From Endothia cerciana (lineage: Eukaryota > Ascomycota > Sordariomycetes > Diaporthales > Cryphonectriaceae): a stretch of DNA of 64,000 nt. The notes under the pieces were generated by a model. That model saw only the letters and a list, made by a program, of their open reading frames with translations. It had not been told where the DNA came from and did no database searches. Each line of letters begins with the position of its first letter. The first letter of the stretch is position 1. The position numbers and the translations under genes are program-made. Of this stretch, positions 34,001-45,667 are shown in pieces. The stretch covers positions 1,674,001-1,738,000 of the forward strand of contig JALRMH010000001.1 of NCBI GenBank assembly GCA_026119935.1. Reading direction: 5' to 3'.

Positions 34001-36295
34001 TCGAGGATGAAGCCGTCGCGCGCAAGTCTGATATCCTTTACGCAGTTGGAAGAGGATCCCGTGTTTACGCTTGCAGTTTTGTCGAGAGCCGACGGTGGAG
34101 AGCTATGGCGGGTGGAGAAAGATTCAATATCTCTTGCCAAGCTGGACTCAAAGCTGAAGCAGTGTGCCGACTTCTCCGCGAAGACCCCCGACCGGTCACT
34201 TTTCAGCGGCCACGCTCCAGCGAAACTGGATGCCCGCCGCCGAGCACTTGATCAGTATCTCGACGAGGTCTTCAGCACCCCGCTTGACACGAGCTCGGCC
34301 ATCGACCTGTGCAGATACCTGTCCACAAACGTGCTGCCACCCAATGCCGACGAGATGGGATCAGCAACAGGCCGCGACGAGGAAGGAGGGTCGAGGCTCG
34401 GGCCTGGCGGACGACAGTACAAGAGCGGCTACCTGACCAAACGAGGCAAAAACTTCGGAGGTTGGAAGGCCAGGTTTTTCGCTGTCGAGGGTCCTCTGCT
34501 GAAGTACTTCGAGACGCCTGGAGGGGCACACTTGGGGACTATCAAGCTTCAGGGTGCCCAGATCGGCAGGCAGTCGCACCCACAAAACGATCCCACCTCG
34601 CCGAGCGGTATCAATGACGAGGCTGACAACCAGTATCGCCATGCCTTCTTGATCTTGGAACCAAAGAAGAAGGACCCCTCCACGATGACAAAGCACGTTC
34701 TATGCGCTGAAAGCGACAAGGAACGTGATCTATGGGTCAGCGTCTTGCTCCCGTGGACAAATTATAAGGATCCTGCGGACGAGGATACCAAGGCACAGGA
34801 CCGGCATGGGCCGAACTCTGGACACGGCAAAGGGACGAACACCAAGAAGAGGCAGGGGCGGTCTCAACAACAGCAACACCATGCCAAGGAAGCGGAGGAC
34901 GCGCTCATCGGGGTGAGCTACGACACCACCAAGCAAGGTGACATTCCTTCCACCGAGTACACCGAGTCCCCACCGGTGGTGACGGTGCCATCGCAAACGC
35001 CTTATTCGATCTCGGCGCCACGAGACCCCCAGTGGATGCCTGACTCGGCAGTGTGGCAGAACAAGATGGGTGGCCTGGCTCCTCATGGTATGGACGAGAA
35101 GAAGGCAAAGAAACGGAGCTTCTTCGGCTTTGGGCCCAAACAAAGATCATCGAGCGACGGGACAGACTCGCTATTCGGCGACCAAGGTGGTCCTTCAGGT
35201 CCTGCCATGTATTCTGGACCGGTTCGTCGCGTGTTCGGTGCTCCTCTGGCCGAGGCCGTGAAATACAATTCTCCTCGGGACGTCAGAGTACCGCTGCCGG
35301 CTGTTATCTACCGCTGCATTCAGTATCTGGATGCCAGAGGAGCAGTCACAGAAGAGGGCATCTTCCGCCTGAGCGGATCCAACGTGGTCATCAAGCAACT
35401 CAAAGAACGGTTTGACTCCGAGGGCGACATCAATCTGCTCGAAGATGAACAGTACCACGACATCCATGCGGTCGCGTCCATGCTCAAAGCGTACCTGCGG
35501 GAGCTGCCGACCAGTATACTGACAAGAGACCTTCACCTGGAATTCGTGGCCGTCACCGAGATGAACACGCAGCAGGAGAAGATTGCTGTACTTCACGAAC
35601 TTGTGAAGCATCTTCCTATGGCCAACGGCGCCTTGCTCAGGTACCTCATCGCCTTCTTGATCAAGATCATCAACAACGCCGATCGAAACAAGATGACTGT
35701 TCGCAATGTCGGCATCGTGTTCTCGCCCACGCTGACCATTCCTGCTCCTGTCTTCGCCCTGTTCCTGCAGAACTACGAAGCCATTTTTGGGATCACGCCA
35801 GAAGAGTACGAGTTGCCGTCTCCTGGGTCACTAGATGATCACACTGAGACAGGGTCGGTTGAGATCCCCCCTAGACCGGCAACCTCGGGTGGGATGCGCG
35901 AGTCGCCCCATCGGCACCGCCTTGCAGAGGCACTGGCAGAACAGCGAAGGGGCAATACGCCGCCCCCTGTCGGCGGGTTCTCCCAGCTCAGATCAACGCC
36001 CACTCCGCCTCCCGGCCAGCGATACGAAACGAATCCATATGCGCAACAAAATGGGAATACCAGTCTCCCGGCACGGCCAGCTTATGAGAGCATGGTTATA
36101 CCCCCGGGCTCTGATCCGAGCCAATACTATCTTGCACAGCAACGACAGAGCGCCGACAGGACGGCAGCCTATGACCAGCCTTATAGCTCGAGGGCCAGCC
36201 GACGAGAGAGCTCATTGCTCATGGGTCTGCCGCCAAGGGGCCTCACGCCCCAGGGCTCTATGTCTCGCCTTCGAGAGGAGACTCATTACCAGTGA
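31026..36295 (+). CDS. Bem3-type Rho GTPase-activating protein with PX, PH and RhoGAP domains (1581 aa)
   Basis: Stimulates GTP hydrolysis by Rho-family GTPases (Cdc42/Rho in yeast Bem3), limiting polarised growth signalling at the cortex. Exons are 31026-31453, 31880-32167 and 32266-36295; the total is 1582 codons. The N-terminal about 800 residues are Pro/Ser-rich and disordered, with a coiled coil near residues 300-360 (EKLVQAAGSPEAVIVYLLKE followed by a Lys/Glu helix). A PX-like domain spans about 800-930 (DPVFTLAVLSR, GELWRVEKD, RSLFSGHAPAKLDARR). The PH domain is at about 957-1066 (KSGYLTKRGKNFGGWKARFF ... ERDLWVSVL). RhoGAP is at about 1228-1414 with the arginine finger in GIFRLSGS at about R1273, and VRNVGIVFSPTL. 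The tail of about 165 residues is Pro/Ser/Arg-rich. Intron 1 (426 nt) is unusually long for this window and carries two poly-T runs. Confidence 0.95.
31720..31763. repeat. Poly-T tracts inside RhoGAP intron 1
   Basis: Two long T runs of about 19 and 17 nt separated by GTTTA, inside the first intron of the RhoGAP gene. Confidence 0.85.
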
Positions 36296-37457
36296 GACCA
36301 CGCGCAGACACAGATTTCTTTATCACATTGCTCAGGAGCGTTATCTTCACCACATCAACCTGTATTTATCATATATGTACAGCATCTGCATCTCATTTAC
36401 CAGTCACGAGATACCATTCATCTATCAGCGCACAACGATATATACTTCACATTTACAGACACGCTCGAATCGTTGCAGGTCTATGATATCTGCAACATCC
36501 AGGCCCGTACAATGAAAAACACGCACTGGCACCCAACCCCGACGTCGCAAGTCAGGGATCAACGACATGCAGAATAATATCTTAATCTTTTATTATAACC
36601 TGTGCGGGCTTCCAGCATTTAAACCCGAATTTGTTGTTGTTTTTTTTTTTTTTTGAAGTACCCATGATACCACGGGATGACAGGGAATGGGAAAAGAAGG
36701 ACCTGGACGAGAACTAAAAGAGTCGAGAGCTTACTGTACAATCTACCCGTGTGGCACGAGTCCTCCTTTTCCTTTTCTTTCCCCCCCTCCCCTGTTTGGT
36801 TTTAAGGAGTTGGCGGAGACATCAGACAAGCGGAACTGAATCTCACGCTGAGTAGGCTTGCTGTGTTTTTCTTCTTCTTTGGGTACGGTGTTTCAAGGTA
36901 TTCAGCAGCCTGCAGTGTTTAGGCGGCTGGCTGGGCGGCCGTTTCTGTCCTCGGGGGGTTTTTTTTTTTGCACTGCACGATGATGAATGAGTGTTTGCTG
37001 GTGTGGTTCTGATCGTGGGTCGGTGGCCGAACTAAGCCACCCAATGGAAGACATGGGGAAATGATCCTGAATGTCACGCAGATAGTGTTGGTAGGAGGGG
37101 AGGATGAATAAAAAATGAGATATAATTAGGGCCGTCCAGTGCTATCCATCCCAAGGGTATTTATTGATTTCGCCATCCAATCTCACCCGTTGTTAAAAAA
37201 ATCCAGGTCCACAAATTCCCCAGTCTGATGATAATGCATTTCGCTCTCCATGTTGGAACCAAGGCCCACGCTTCGTGAAATTACATCATGGCCATAAATA
37301 ATCCTACAGGCTTTTTCTTTCTGTCCCACATACAACCGGACGAGATAAAAAAAAAAGAAAAGAATCGCTCAGAAGATGACCACAAAAGAAGAACAGGGTG
37401 GCCCTGGTGAGACCACTGCCACCGCAGGGAGAGAAGGAGGGTTTTTTTTTTGGTTTC

Positions 37458-37488
<31 letters not shown>

Positions 37489-37507
37489 CTCTTCTTCTAA
37501 GCACCGC
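36296..37507. other. Convergent 3' flanks of RhoGAP and the low-complexity gene
   Basis: No gene is seen. It contains T-rich tracts (a GTTG-flanked poly-T near 36640, G6T11 at 36953-36969, and a very long T-rich run at about 37461-37490) that are probably 3' untranslated or intergenic sequence. Confidence 0.6.
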
Positions 37508-38325
37508 TCATCGGTAGTAGTGCCCCCTCGACCCCCTGCGGTCCTCGATCTGGATGGAGATCCTCTCCCTGTCCCTGTCCCCGCGCGGCGGGCTGGGCGG
37601 GCTGGGCGGCGGCAGGGACTGCCTCCTGGGCCTCTCGGCCGGGCCCTCGACGTAGCGGTACTCGTAGTTCCGGGGCCGGTACACGGGGACGGGGACGAGC
37701 CTCTCCCTCTCGATGACGACCTCCCTCTGTCGGTCGGCCACCTCGGTGCGGCCCCTGCTCCTCCTGGACGCCGACGAGGAGGACGAGGAGGAGGAGGAGG
37801 AGGAGGAGGAGGAGCTCCGCTTGGAGGACTTCTTGGAGGCCACGGACGGCTCGACGTCCACGGCGATGACGTCGATCTCGTCGCGGGCCGGGGGAGGCGG
37901 GGGCGGCGGTGGGAGCATGAGGACCGGCGGGGGCGGGGGCCGTGGCGGGGGCGGGAGGAAGACGGGCGGCGGCGGGGGCGGGGGCCGCTCCACGACGGGC
38001 TCGGGACGCGGGGGCGGCGGCATCACCCTCGTGATCCTCCGCTTCACGGTCACGCTGCCCGGGACGGGGGGCTCCAGGTAGAGCACCTTCTTGGAGTGGC
38101 GGTACTCCTTCGCGGGCACTGTTTGAGGGATGACGGGGTCAGCGATATAGGTTTGGTTTTGGTGGTGGTTTTTTTTCTCCCCTTTCCTCCCAAGAAGGCA
38201 AGGTCTGTATGTGAGTTATGTGAAATGCCCCCGGATGGTAAGGGGCCGGGTTTGACGGTGAGGGCATGTCGTGGACCCGGGGGTGAGGTGTAAATACCGT
38301 GGTCAATAGGCGCGTAGAAGTACAT
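37508..38325 (-). CDS. Pro/Ser/Arg-rich low-complexity protein (212 aa)
   Basis: Function not recognised. Two minus-strand exons: 38325-38298 (MYFYAPIDH) and 38118-37508. The donor G|GTATTT and acceptor CAG|TGCCC join in frame to give HGVPAKEYRH. The chain has a short ordered start (KKVLYLEPPVPGSVTVKRRITRV), then three proline runs, an acidic patch (DEIDVIAVDVEPS), a run of 15 serines after KRSS, and a charged RS/RD-rich tail (RRSRGRTEVADRQREVVIERER, then RGDRDRERISIQ) ending in GHYYR. The composition suits an intrinsically disordered, possibly nuclear or RNA-related protein, but that is inference from composition only. The tiny first exon beginning MYFYAP is seen in fungal hypothetical proteins, as far as I recall. 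The poly-Ser codons are AGC/TCC mixtures. Confidence 0.72.
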
Positions 38326-41103
38326 GGCGGCGGCGGTATGGACGGCAGGGTGCGAACCGGGAGATGAGATATGTAGAGAGACAGAGATAGAGAGAGAAAG
38401 AGAGGGACGATGTGAAAAAGGGCCTACTACTGACTGGTGGGCGGGCCGGGAGGCTGCAGCAGCAGTGCGACAACTCAGGCGCAGACAACCGTGGGTCGGG
38501 TGATGCCGAAGTCCTCGTCGGAGGGGGCGAGGGCGACGATATGCCTTGCTTATAAGGTTGGTGGTGACGGAGTGGGTAGCCCCTCGATAGGTAGCGCACC
38601 GGGACCTGGGGCTGATATACCCTTTACCCTCTGGGCTTACGCGCGAAAGGGCCAAATCTGGTGCGAAGGCCAAGTTTCTGAGGTGCTGCGGACACACGAG
38701 GCAGACCTGTGATCAGGATTGGGGAGGGAGGATCACCGCAGGGTCAGCGATGCGGGCCGAGGCGTGGTCGCGGTGACAGGGCCTATGCAACCCGTGGTGG
38801 GGGGGCTATGAGCAAGCAAGCTCAGGCCGTGTCAGGGTTTGCGAACAAACCTGGAATGAACAAGGGGGGGGGAAAAACAAGTTTGGCTGGTAAGATGGGG
38901 GAGTTCAGGAGGGGCCAGGAATAACAAGGTCCCAGAGATGGGCTTCCTCGCGAGGAGGGGGGGAATATATCGAATACATATGTGGAGGCGGGGACCAGAG
39001 CGGGTCACCCTTGGGTTCTATTTAGTCTAGATGCCGTGTGTCGTGGCTCTGCTCGTGAGATGGCACTGCCGCGCCGGCCACCCCCAATTTCCTGCGCTGT
39101 GTTTGGTCACCCGCCCAAACCTGCGCCCCCCGAAGGCGGGAAATAATAAACCTCTCATCAGCGACACATGTTCCGAGCCCTGCGTCTGCTGCGCCATTCA
39201 CCCTTTCCATCCACACGAGCTGGCCGCAGGACATGCTCTTCCCCCGTCCAGGACCTTGCCAACTCGTGCCCATCGCCGACAGGGGATCGTGGCGGGACCC
39301 TTGGAAAAAAGAAAGAAAAAAAAACCCCCAAAAAAACCGAGGAACCTGCTCGCTCGCTTGGTAGATACGAAGAAGTTATTGGGCTCGTACTGAGCAACAA
39401 GGTCGAGGATGTTCCGCTCAGCATGGTACATGCGGTCCTGGGTGGGCGCACGCCCCCGTGGTTGGACGATCGATGAGGCCCTCCTGTCAGCCGATGACGT
39501 TGGCCTGCATGACCATGGAGACGACCTAAAAGCAGGGAAGCGTCTTGGTTTCTTCCAGGGTCTTCTGGCCTGGGCCCACCTCGGATCTTGAGTGGTTGCA
39601 CCGCATCGACGGGCCCTGCCCTGCAGAGAGAGAGAGAGAGAAGGGAGGGGGCCCCCCTGGGTCCCGGACCTCGTCGGCCGCCTTGTCGAAACATCAGCGG
39701 CCGTGGCCCGGGGTGGCATCAAGCTTTCGACGTGATCTGGTCTGATCCAGGTTGTGCAGCTCGATTGGCTTGATTCTTGCCGACCTCAAGCCGGCTTGTC
39801 GGTACCCCTCATCATCAATGACCATTCGGTCCCGGTACCCCCGGGCGGTTCCAGAAGGGCTGCGAAGGCGATGCAGATGGGTGCAGGCGGCGGACCCCCT
39901 CTCAACTCGAGACTCTCTCATCGCATCGCAGATCAAAGATAGAGTTCGGTCCGGCGTGCAGCAGCCCCCGAGCGCCGACGGCGTGGACCCCATGCGTCCG
40001 CGGGTGGACCGAGACAAGGCTGAGCCCGGCTGGTTGGGCCACACCTGGGGCTGGGGCACTCACTGGTCGAGCTTCCCCCTTGGGCTGCAAGGGCCGCCGG
40101 ACGGTTCTGGTACCCAGTCGAGAAGGTGTGTTCTAGGCGGGGCCCTGCTGCGGTCACCTGCCAGGCTTGGGCCGCCGCGGTGGGTTCTCTCCCCCGAGAG
40201 CTGTTAACATCGCCGGGGAGTCTGGCTGCCGTGCGGAAGAAGCAGTGCTCTGCGCCACCCCAGATCAGGACCTGTCAATGGGTTTCTCTTGTTGTGGCCT
40301 GCGGGGCGGCCTGGCCGAAGTGCCGCCGCCTCTTGCTAGCCGGTGCAACAATCCATCCATGGAGAGACGCCGGAGGCTGGCAGCAAGTTGCGAATTCAAC
40401 CGCATGCGTTGTCGGTGTATCGTCCCGTACGCTGTTGGGTTTTACATGGAACAACAGCAACTCTAGCAAGTCGCCCTGACGCCGTCTTTGTCCCGAGGGT
40501 ATGGAGACCTTCTACCGGACACTTTTTCATCCACCAAGAAGGCCCACACCAATCTGTACTGGCGTTACTCCTACTCAACCTGCTATCGCGGCTTGATAAA
40601 GGGTAAGATTATCGCTCGCTGACTGGGGGTGATATGTCGTCTATATACTGCTGGGAAGATCAGCCACACGCACTTGTACTTGCGGCTGAATCGGAAAATC
40701 AAGGCGGCATTAGGGGAAAATTATAGTACTTCCACAGACCTGTCGCAACAGTCTCAAAGGAGACGGCCGAAAGTACAGCTCTCTAGGGCCGGGGTCTGCG
40801 TCCTGCAACACCACCACAGAATGTATAAAGGATACACGGAGAACCATGTGAGGTGGACGTAGGGGGAATACCAGCCCGAAAGGGGGTGGTTGATATAATA
40901 CGCTCAGGTTTCTGGTGTACTGAGCGCATTAGACTGACACAGGCGTTCCAACCAAGACGGGGAAAATTCGGTGTAGATCAGGTGTCGAGATATATTTACA
41001 TAGTGGTGTAAATGCTGATACCCCGGCTGGGGCTCACGTATATACACAATATTATGCGATAAGCGGCCCAACCCCCCACGAGTAGCTAGGCCATATCCAT
41101 CCC
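38326..41103. other. 2.8 kb gene-free region
   Basis: Upstream of the low-complexity gene and downstream of the carboxypeptidase. It contains a C/A homopolymer tract at 39316-39338 (the reverse-strand form of the T/G/T tract) and several poly-G runs. Frames on either strand lack family motifs. Confidence 0.55.
39316..39338. repeat. A9-C5-A7-CC tract (minus-strand T7-G5-T9)
   Basis: A9 (39316-39324), C5 (39325-39329), A7 (39330-39336), then CC. Reverse complement of the pattern at 9784 and 24866. Confidence 0.85.
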
Positions 41104-43259
41104 TCACGCCCAGCGCCTGTTCTGCCGCAAAAGAGAAGCCGCTCGCTTCTTCTGCGACCCCTTCGCCCTCCCGCGCTTCCGCGAGGAACCGCTCAGGACG
41201 TCGGCCGCGGTCTCATTCGAGGAGTACGGGTTCGGGGCGCCGGTCGTGACGTTGTAGGTGGCACTCGTGGGCACGACGTCGAACTGCACCGTGGCGTTGC
41301 CCTCCCTGAAGGTGCTCGCGCTGGGGCCGACCGTGGTGTAGTTGCTGGCGGTGCCGGTCAGGCCGGTCGCCACGTCCTTGCCTGCCAGGACGCGCTCGAA
41401 CATCTCGAGGGCCAGCACGGGCTGGTAGAAGGGGACCTCGTGGCCGCTGTAGTAGACGCGCACGAAGGCGAAGTTGTCGCTCTGCCTGACCTGCCCGTGC
41501 ACGATGTCGTCGGAGGTGGTGATGTTGGTGAAGCCGGCCGAGCTGAAACCGGTGGCGTTGATCTTCTCGGCCACGGCCTGCCCGCCGAGCCAGTTGCAGT
41601 TGTCTGGGTTGGAAAAGGGGTGGTCAGTCATGCCTCTCCTCGGTGGTGAGGGTTCTGAGGAAGCTTACAGTCCGCGTCACCAGCGTACTGGACCACGTAG
41701 ACGCCCTGAGACACAAGCTTCCGCACGGCCTCGATGGTCCCGTCCTCCCTATCGTCGTCGCCGGTGCTGCCGAAGGCATCGCCGACATAGTCCGACGACT
41801 CGGTAAAGTTCACAAAGGCGCCAATCGCCGCCTGGACCTCGGGCGTGTTCAGGTAGTCGACGTAGAACTCATACGGGAACGGATCCGGCTGGAGCTCGCG
41901 GATGTCGTACTCGTCGCGGTCCGCCTCGTCGTCCAGCACGGCCTCCACCTCGTAGTAGCAGAAATCATCGGCATAGGAGCAGACCTCGTCGATGCCGGTC
42001 TCGTAGCACGATACTGTCAGATCGTAGCAGTTGCCAGCCCCGTACATGCCGTTGTACATCTTCGCCTGCGTGGAGGCATCGAACGGCGAATAATCATCTA
42101 TCATGCGTTAGAATCATGTCATAAATCCCGGAGTCCCGTATTCTAGGAGCCCCTACTACCCCCTCCCGCGCCCCCCTCCCGCGCCTCCCCCCCCACCAAC
42201 AAAAATAAGGAAAAGAAAGAGGAAGAGCAAAAATGAGACGTGATGGGGTATGGATGAGGGGACAAAGGAGCTACCGACATGTGTTGCCCGGGTAGACCGT
42301 GAAGTTATAGTAGGCTGCATACTGGATCAGCGGGTCGTACCAGCCATTGCCGATCATCACGGACGCGAGGCTGATCTCGTGGGCGCCCGGGAGCGAGCCG
42401 TTCCGGATGGCGGCGTTCTGCGTCTCGATGTACTCGTTGAAGATCGGGCCATAGTGCCCGCCATACGACTCGGTGGTGAAGTGGAAGGACTCGCGCGAGT
42501 ACTGGGGGTAGGCGCCCATGAAGCCCTGCAGGGTCCTCCAGAAGCGCGGCGCCGCGGCGGAGGTCGAGTTGGCCGTGCCGAGCACGCTGGCGTACGAGTA
42601 GGTGCCACAGTCCAGATCCGCCGCGTAGTCGGGGCACGTCCCGCCTGGGAGTTGGACCACATCGTAGTAGTCCGACACGTAGGCCGGGACGGCGTCAGAG
42701 TAGCTGAAGCCCGTGCCGGTCGGCTCGTCGATGAAGAGCATGTTGCTCGCGTTGTTCCAGGAGTACGGGTTATTGTACCTGGTCAAGGTGAGCACGGGAT
42801 TTGTGAAGGGTGTCTCACTCCAGTCACCACGTACAGATCTCCATTATAGTCGACGCCACACGGGCCGTTTTCTTGGAACAGACCGATCATAGACGAGGAG
42901 CCCTAGGGGTGGCCATTGCATCAGGAGCCGGCCCTCAGGAGGTGAGATCCCGCCTGGGAGAGACTTACAGGTCCGCCGTTGATCCAGACTGTCAGGGGGG
43001 CAGTAGTAGGGTCCTCATTGCGCGCCTCGAAGAACCAGAAGAAGATGTGTTCGTGCTCGGCGATGTCGACATATCCGGAGTATGACTTCACGCCCGGTGT
43101 AGTCTCGCAAATGCCATCAGGAACCAGCTTGGACCGCACAGGAATACCGAGGTAGCCGGTGGTCCCGTCGAGGTCCGGCGGTGCTGGGACGAACTGTGCA
43201 TGGGCACTCTGCGCGGCGAGCCAAGAGGCTGCCAGGATGGCCTTGCTCGTCTGCTTCAT
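41104..43259 (-). CDS. Secreted serine carboxypeptidase, peptidase family S10 (595 aa)
   Basis: Removes C-terminal amino acids from peptides at acidic pH; exported through the secretory pathway. Five minus-strand exons: 43259-42969, 42902-42835, 42778-42279, 42097-41669 and 41603-41104 (596 codons). The signal peptide is MKQTSKAILAASWLAAQSAHAQ. Substrate-binding WINGGP (with GSSS after the first intron) and ENGPC are present. The catalytic Ser is in ESYGG at about 224, the Asp in YAGDADYNCNW at about 427, and the His in SGHEVPFYQP at about 484. NPYSWNNASNMLFIDEPTGTGFSYS is complete. Many sequons (NAS, NGS, NFT, NTT and others) fit a glycoprotein. The donor of intron 3 (GTCGGT) is unusual but gives the family motif PGNTYDYSPF. 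After residue 560 an unusual tail rich in Arg and Lys ends in NRRWA. Confidence 0.93.
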
Positions 43260-44537
43260 CTTGTCCTCGCTCACGACGTTGGCTGCCGGCACGGAAGGGG
43301 GGGAAAACCAGAAGGACAGGACTGGCGCTCCCCCCATCCAGAGATAAATGCTGCGCGTCGCCTCGTAACGCGGTGAGCAACCCTAGTATCTCCTGTGCCG
43401 CTTGCGTCACATTGCGATCTCCGGGGGGCTACACCGAGAGACAACCGTCTTTGAAAGTTACGTAAAACGTCGATAGCATACGGCATCTTATTAGGGACAT
43501 GCCGCGGCCGCTGCCCTGTGCTGCTATAATCTCAAAAATTACCGTCCAACAAGATAAGATAGCGTTGCGGCGCGGCGTGGTAATCCGTGATGGCCCACAG
43601 ACACTGCGGCTAGTCACCTTCTGTTCTGAATTTAGCGCCAGGCCGGGGACACCCAGAACGCGCAGGCAGTATGAGCAGTCGTGATAATCTCGGATCACGG
43701 CAAGCTCAAAGGCAACATGATGTGTGCTGACCTTGTGTAGAATATGGGTGGCGTAATGGTGGGTGGTTATGAGTATCTAAACTGAAATATGCGCTGGTTT
43801 GTTTTGTTTAATGAATTTAACGCCTGTGTAACCGGGTAACCGTAGATAGGATATGCTTGACTAGGTTTTTTTGTTTTTGTGTTTTTTTGTTTTTTTGTTT
43901 TTTTTGCTTGTTACTTTCCAAATGAGAGCTTAGCCTGGTGTCAAGCTCTTCATGGATAGACAGTCGAAAGTATTTGGGTCTCTCCTCTATAACCCGCATC
44001 CAGTGAGAAATATATACCAGGGTACACAGAGGAGTAAAGATCTAGGAGAGGGTATCATAAGAGCGAAGAAAGCTGGGGATGAAGGAAGAGTAGGTTGTAT
44101 ACGAGAATGAGACCGAGCAAGAGCTTTTGGTCCCCCGCCTCCTTTTTCTTTTCCTTTTTTCCTCCTCTTTTTTCCTTCTTTTTTCCCCCTCCTGCTTTTC
44201 ATTCCTTCCCCAGTGCGGCAAAGCAGCAAGTGGCTCTACACAGTACTGTATGCACTCCAATTTTGATGAGAGAGCATGGGGAGAGAGCATCAGGCAACTC
44301 GCCCCTGACGCGGTCCTTCAGGCCTGCTGACATAATCCAGAAGCTGGCAGACAAGGGATAGCTTTATGCCCCCGCTACCGCTACCGCTACCGCTACCGTA
44401 TACACGCACCCTTGCTGTCGCTTGTTGTCGCTTGCCGTCGTCTCGCTGATCCCTTGAACATCAGCCTTCGACCTTTCTACTTTCCAGACCAAACAATTAC
44501 GACCTTTGATCCCGTGGCATCCCTCACCACAACCACC
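43260..44537. other. Divergent promoter region of carboxypeptidase and thioredoxin-PITH genes
   Basis: 1.28 kb. It holds an interrupted poly-T stretch at about 43866-43905, polypyrimidine sequence at about 44140-44190 and the (GCTACC)n repeat at 44374-44398. No gene is seen. Confidence 0.6.
44374..44398. repeat. (GCTACC)4 hexanucleotide repeat
   Basis: Four perfect GCTACC units plus G, 140 nt upstream of the thioredoxin-PITH start codon, so probably in its promoter or leader. Confidence 0.95.
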
Positions 44538-45667
44538 ATGTCCTCTCCTACAGTCAACATCCAGTCTGCTGAGCAGTTCAACCAGCTGCTCAGCAGCTCC
44601 AAGATTGTCATCGCAGACTGTAAGCCCCCGCCCCATGAAGTGTTTCTGAACAGCAGTGACCAGCCAGGGGATGATGGCTCCAGTTGTGCCCTGATGCCGA
44701 CTGACCTTCTGCAGTCTACGCCGACTGGTGCCAGCCATGCAAAGCCATAGCACCCCTTTACGAGCAGCTCTCCACCCAGATGTCCAGGCCCGACGTCATC
44801 ACCTTTACCAAGGTCAACACCGAGACGCAGCGGCAGATCGCCTCCGCCTACGCAATATCCAGTATCCCCACCTTCATAATGTTTCGCGACGGCAAGTTAG
44901 CCGAGAAGGTCCAGGGCGCCGACCCCACAAGACTGCAGGCCCTCGTCCAGAAGATATCGCAGGAGTCGCAAAACGCCGCGACCGGCAGCGGCAGTGGCAG
45001 CGGCAGTGGCAACTCGGCGCTGGGCTGGCGGGGCGCGGGGTTGCCGCGTGGTTACACGGACGTTACGGATCAGGTTGAGGTACCGAGGACCGAGCTTCTC
45101 AACTTCGACGAGGAGTTTGGCAACGTGCGCGTGCTGCTCGACCCGAGCAAGCCGGGCGCGCTGAGCGGTGGCAAGAAGACGGAGAAGGACTGGGTTGTCA
45201 GCGATACGGATGAGCAGCTGCTCCTGTTCACGCCGTTCATGTCCATGCTGAAGCTGCACACCCTACAGGTACGTCTCCCGAGGCCTTGGCAAGGCGTATG
45301 GCGCTCCGGCTAATCCACACCCGTTCAGATTACTTCCGTCAAGGACGAGGACGAGGAGGTCATGCGACCCAAGGTCCTCAAGCTGTTCACGAACCGACCG
45401 CACAATCTCGGGTTCGAAGACGCCGAGGGCGAGGCACCCACCCAGCTGATCGAGCTGAGCGAGAAGGACTGGAACTCGGACAGCACGGCTAACATCCCGC
45501 TGCGGTTCGTCAAATTTCAGAGCATCATCAGCCTGGTCATATTCGTAGAATCTGGAGATGGCGAGGGCGAGAAGACTCGCATAGACCGCATCCGCATGAT
45601 CGGGGAGACTGGCGAGAAGCGGGAGATGGGCAAGCTGGAGAAGATTGGCGATGACTCTGGCGCTTAG
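44538..45667 (+). CDS. Thioredoxin-like protein with C-terminal PITH domain (324 aa)
   Basis: Cytosolic redox protein of the TXNL1/Txl1 type; human TXNL1 binds the 26S proteasome lid through its PITH domain. Exons are 44538-44619, 44715-45268 and 45329-45667. The thioredoxin fold covers residues 1-107, with the active site YADWCQPC (Cys33, Cys36) carrying Gln where most thioredoxins have Gly, and the cis-Pro loop ISSIPTFIMF. A Gly/Ser linker of about 12 residues (GSGSGSGSG) leads to the PITH domain at about 125-310: DQVEVPRTELLN, LLFTPFMSMLKLHTLQITS, RPKVLKLFTNRPHNLGFEDAE, IPLRFVKFQSIISLVIFVE and TRIDRIRMIGETGE. Intron 1 begins just before FYADWC, in phase 1. All parts needed for function are present. 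Confidence 0.95.

Noticed and set aside
32995..34140. 381-codon minus-strand frame inside the RhoGAP gene
   Set aside because: Antisense shadow of the Pro/Ser-rich region of the RhoGAP protein.
37376..38293. 305-codon plus-strand frame opposite the low-complexity gene
   Set aside because: Antisense of Pro/Ser repeats; starts with a poly-Phe run from a T tract.
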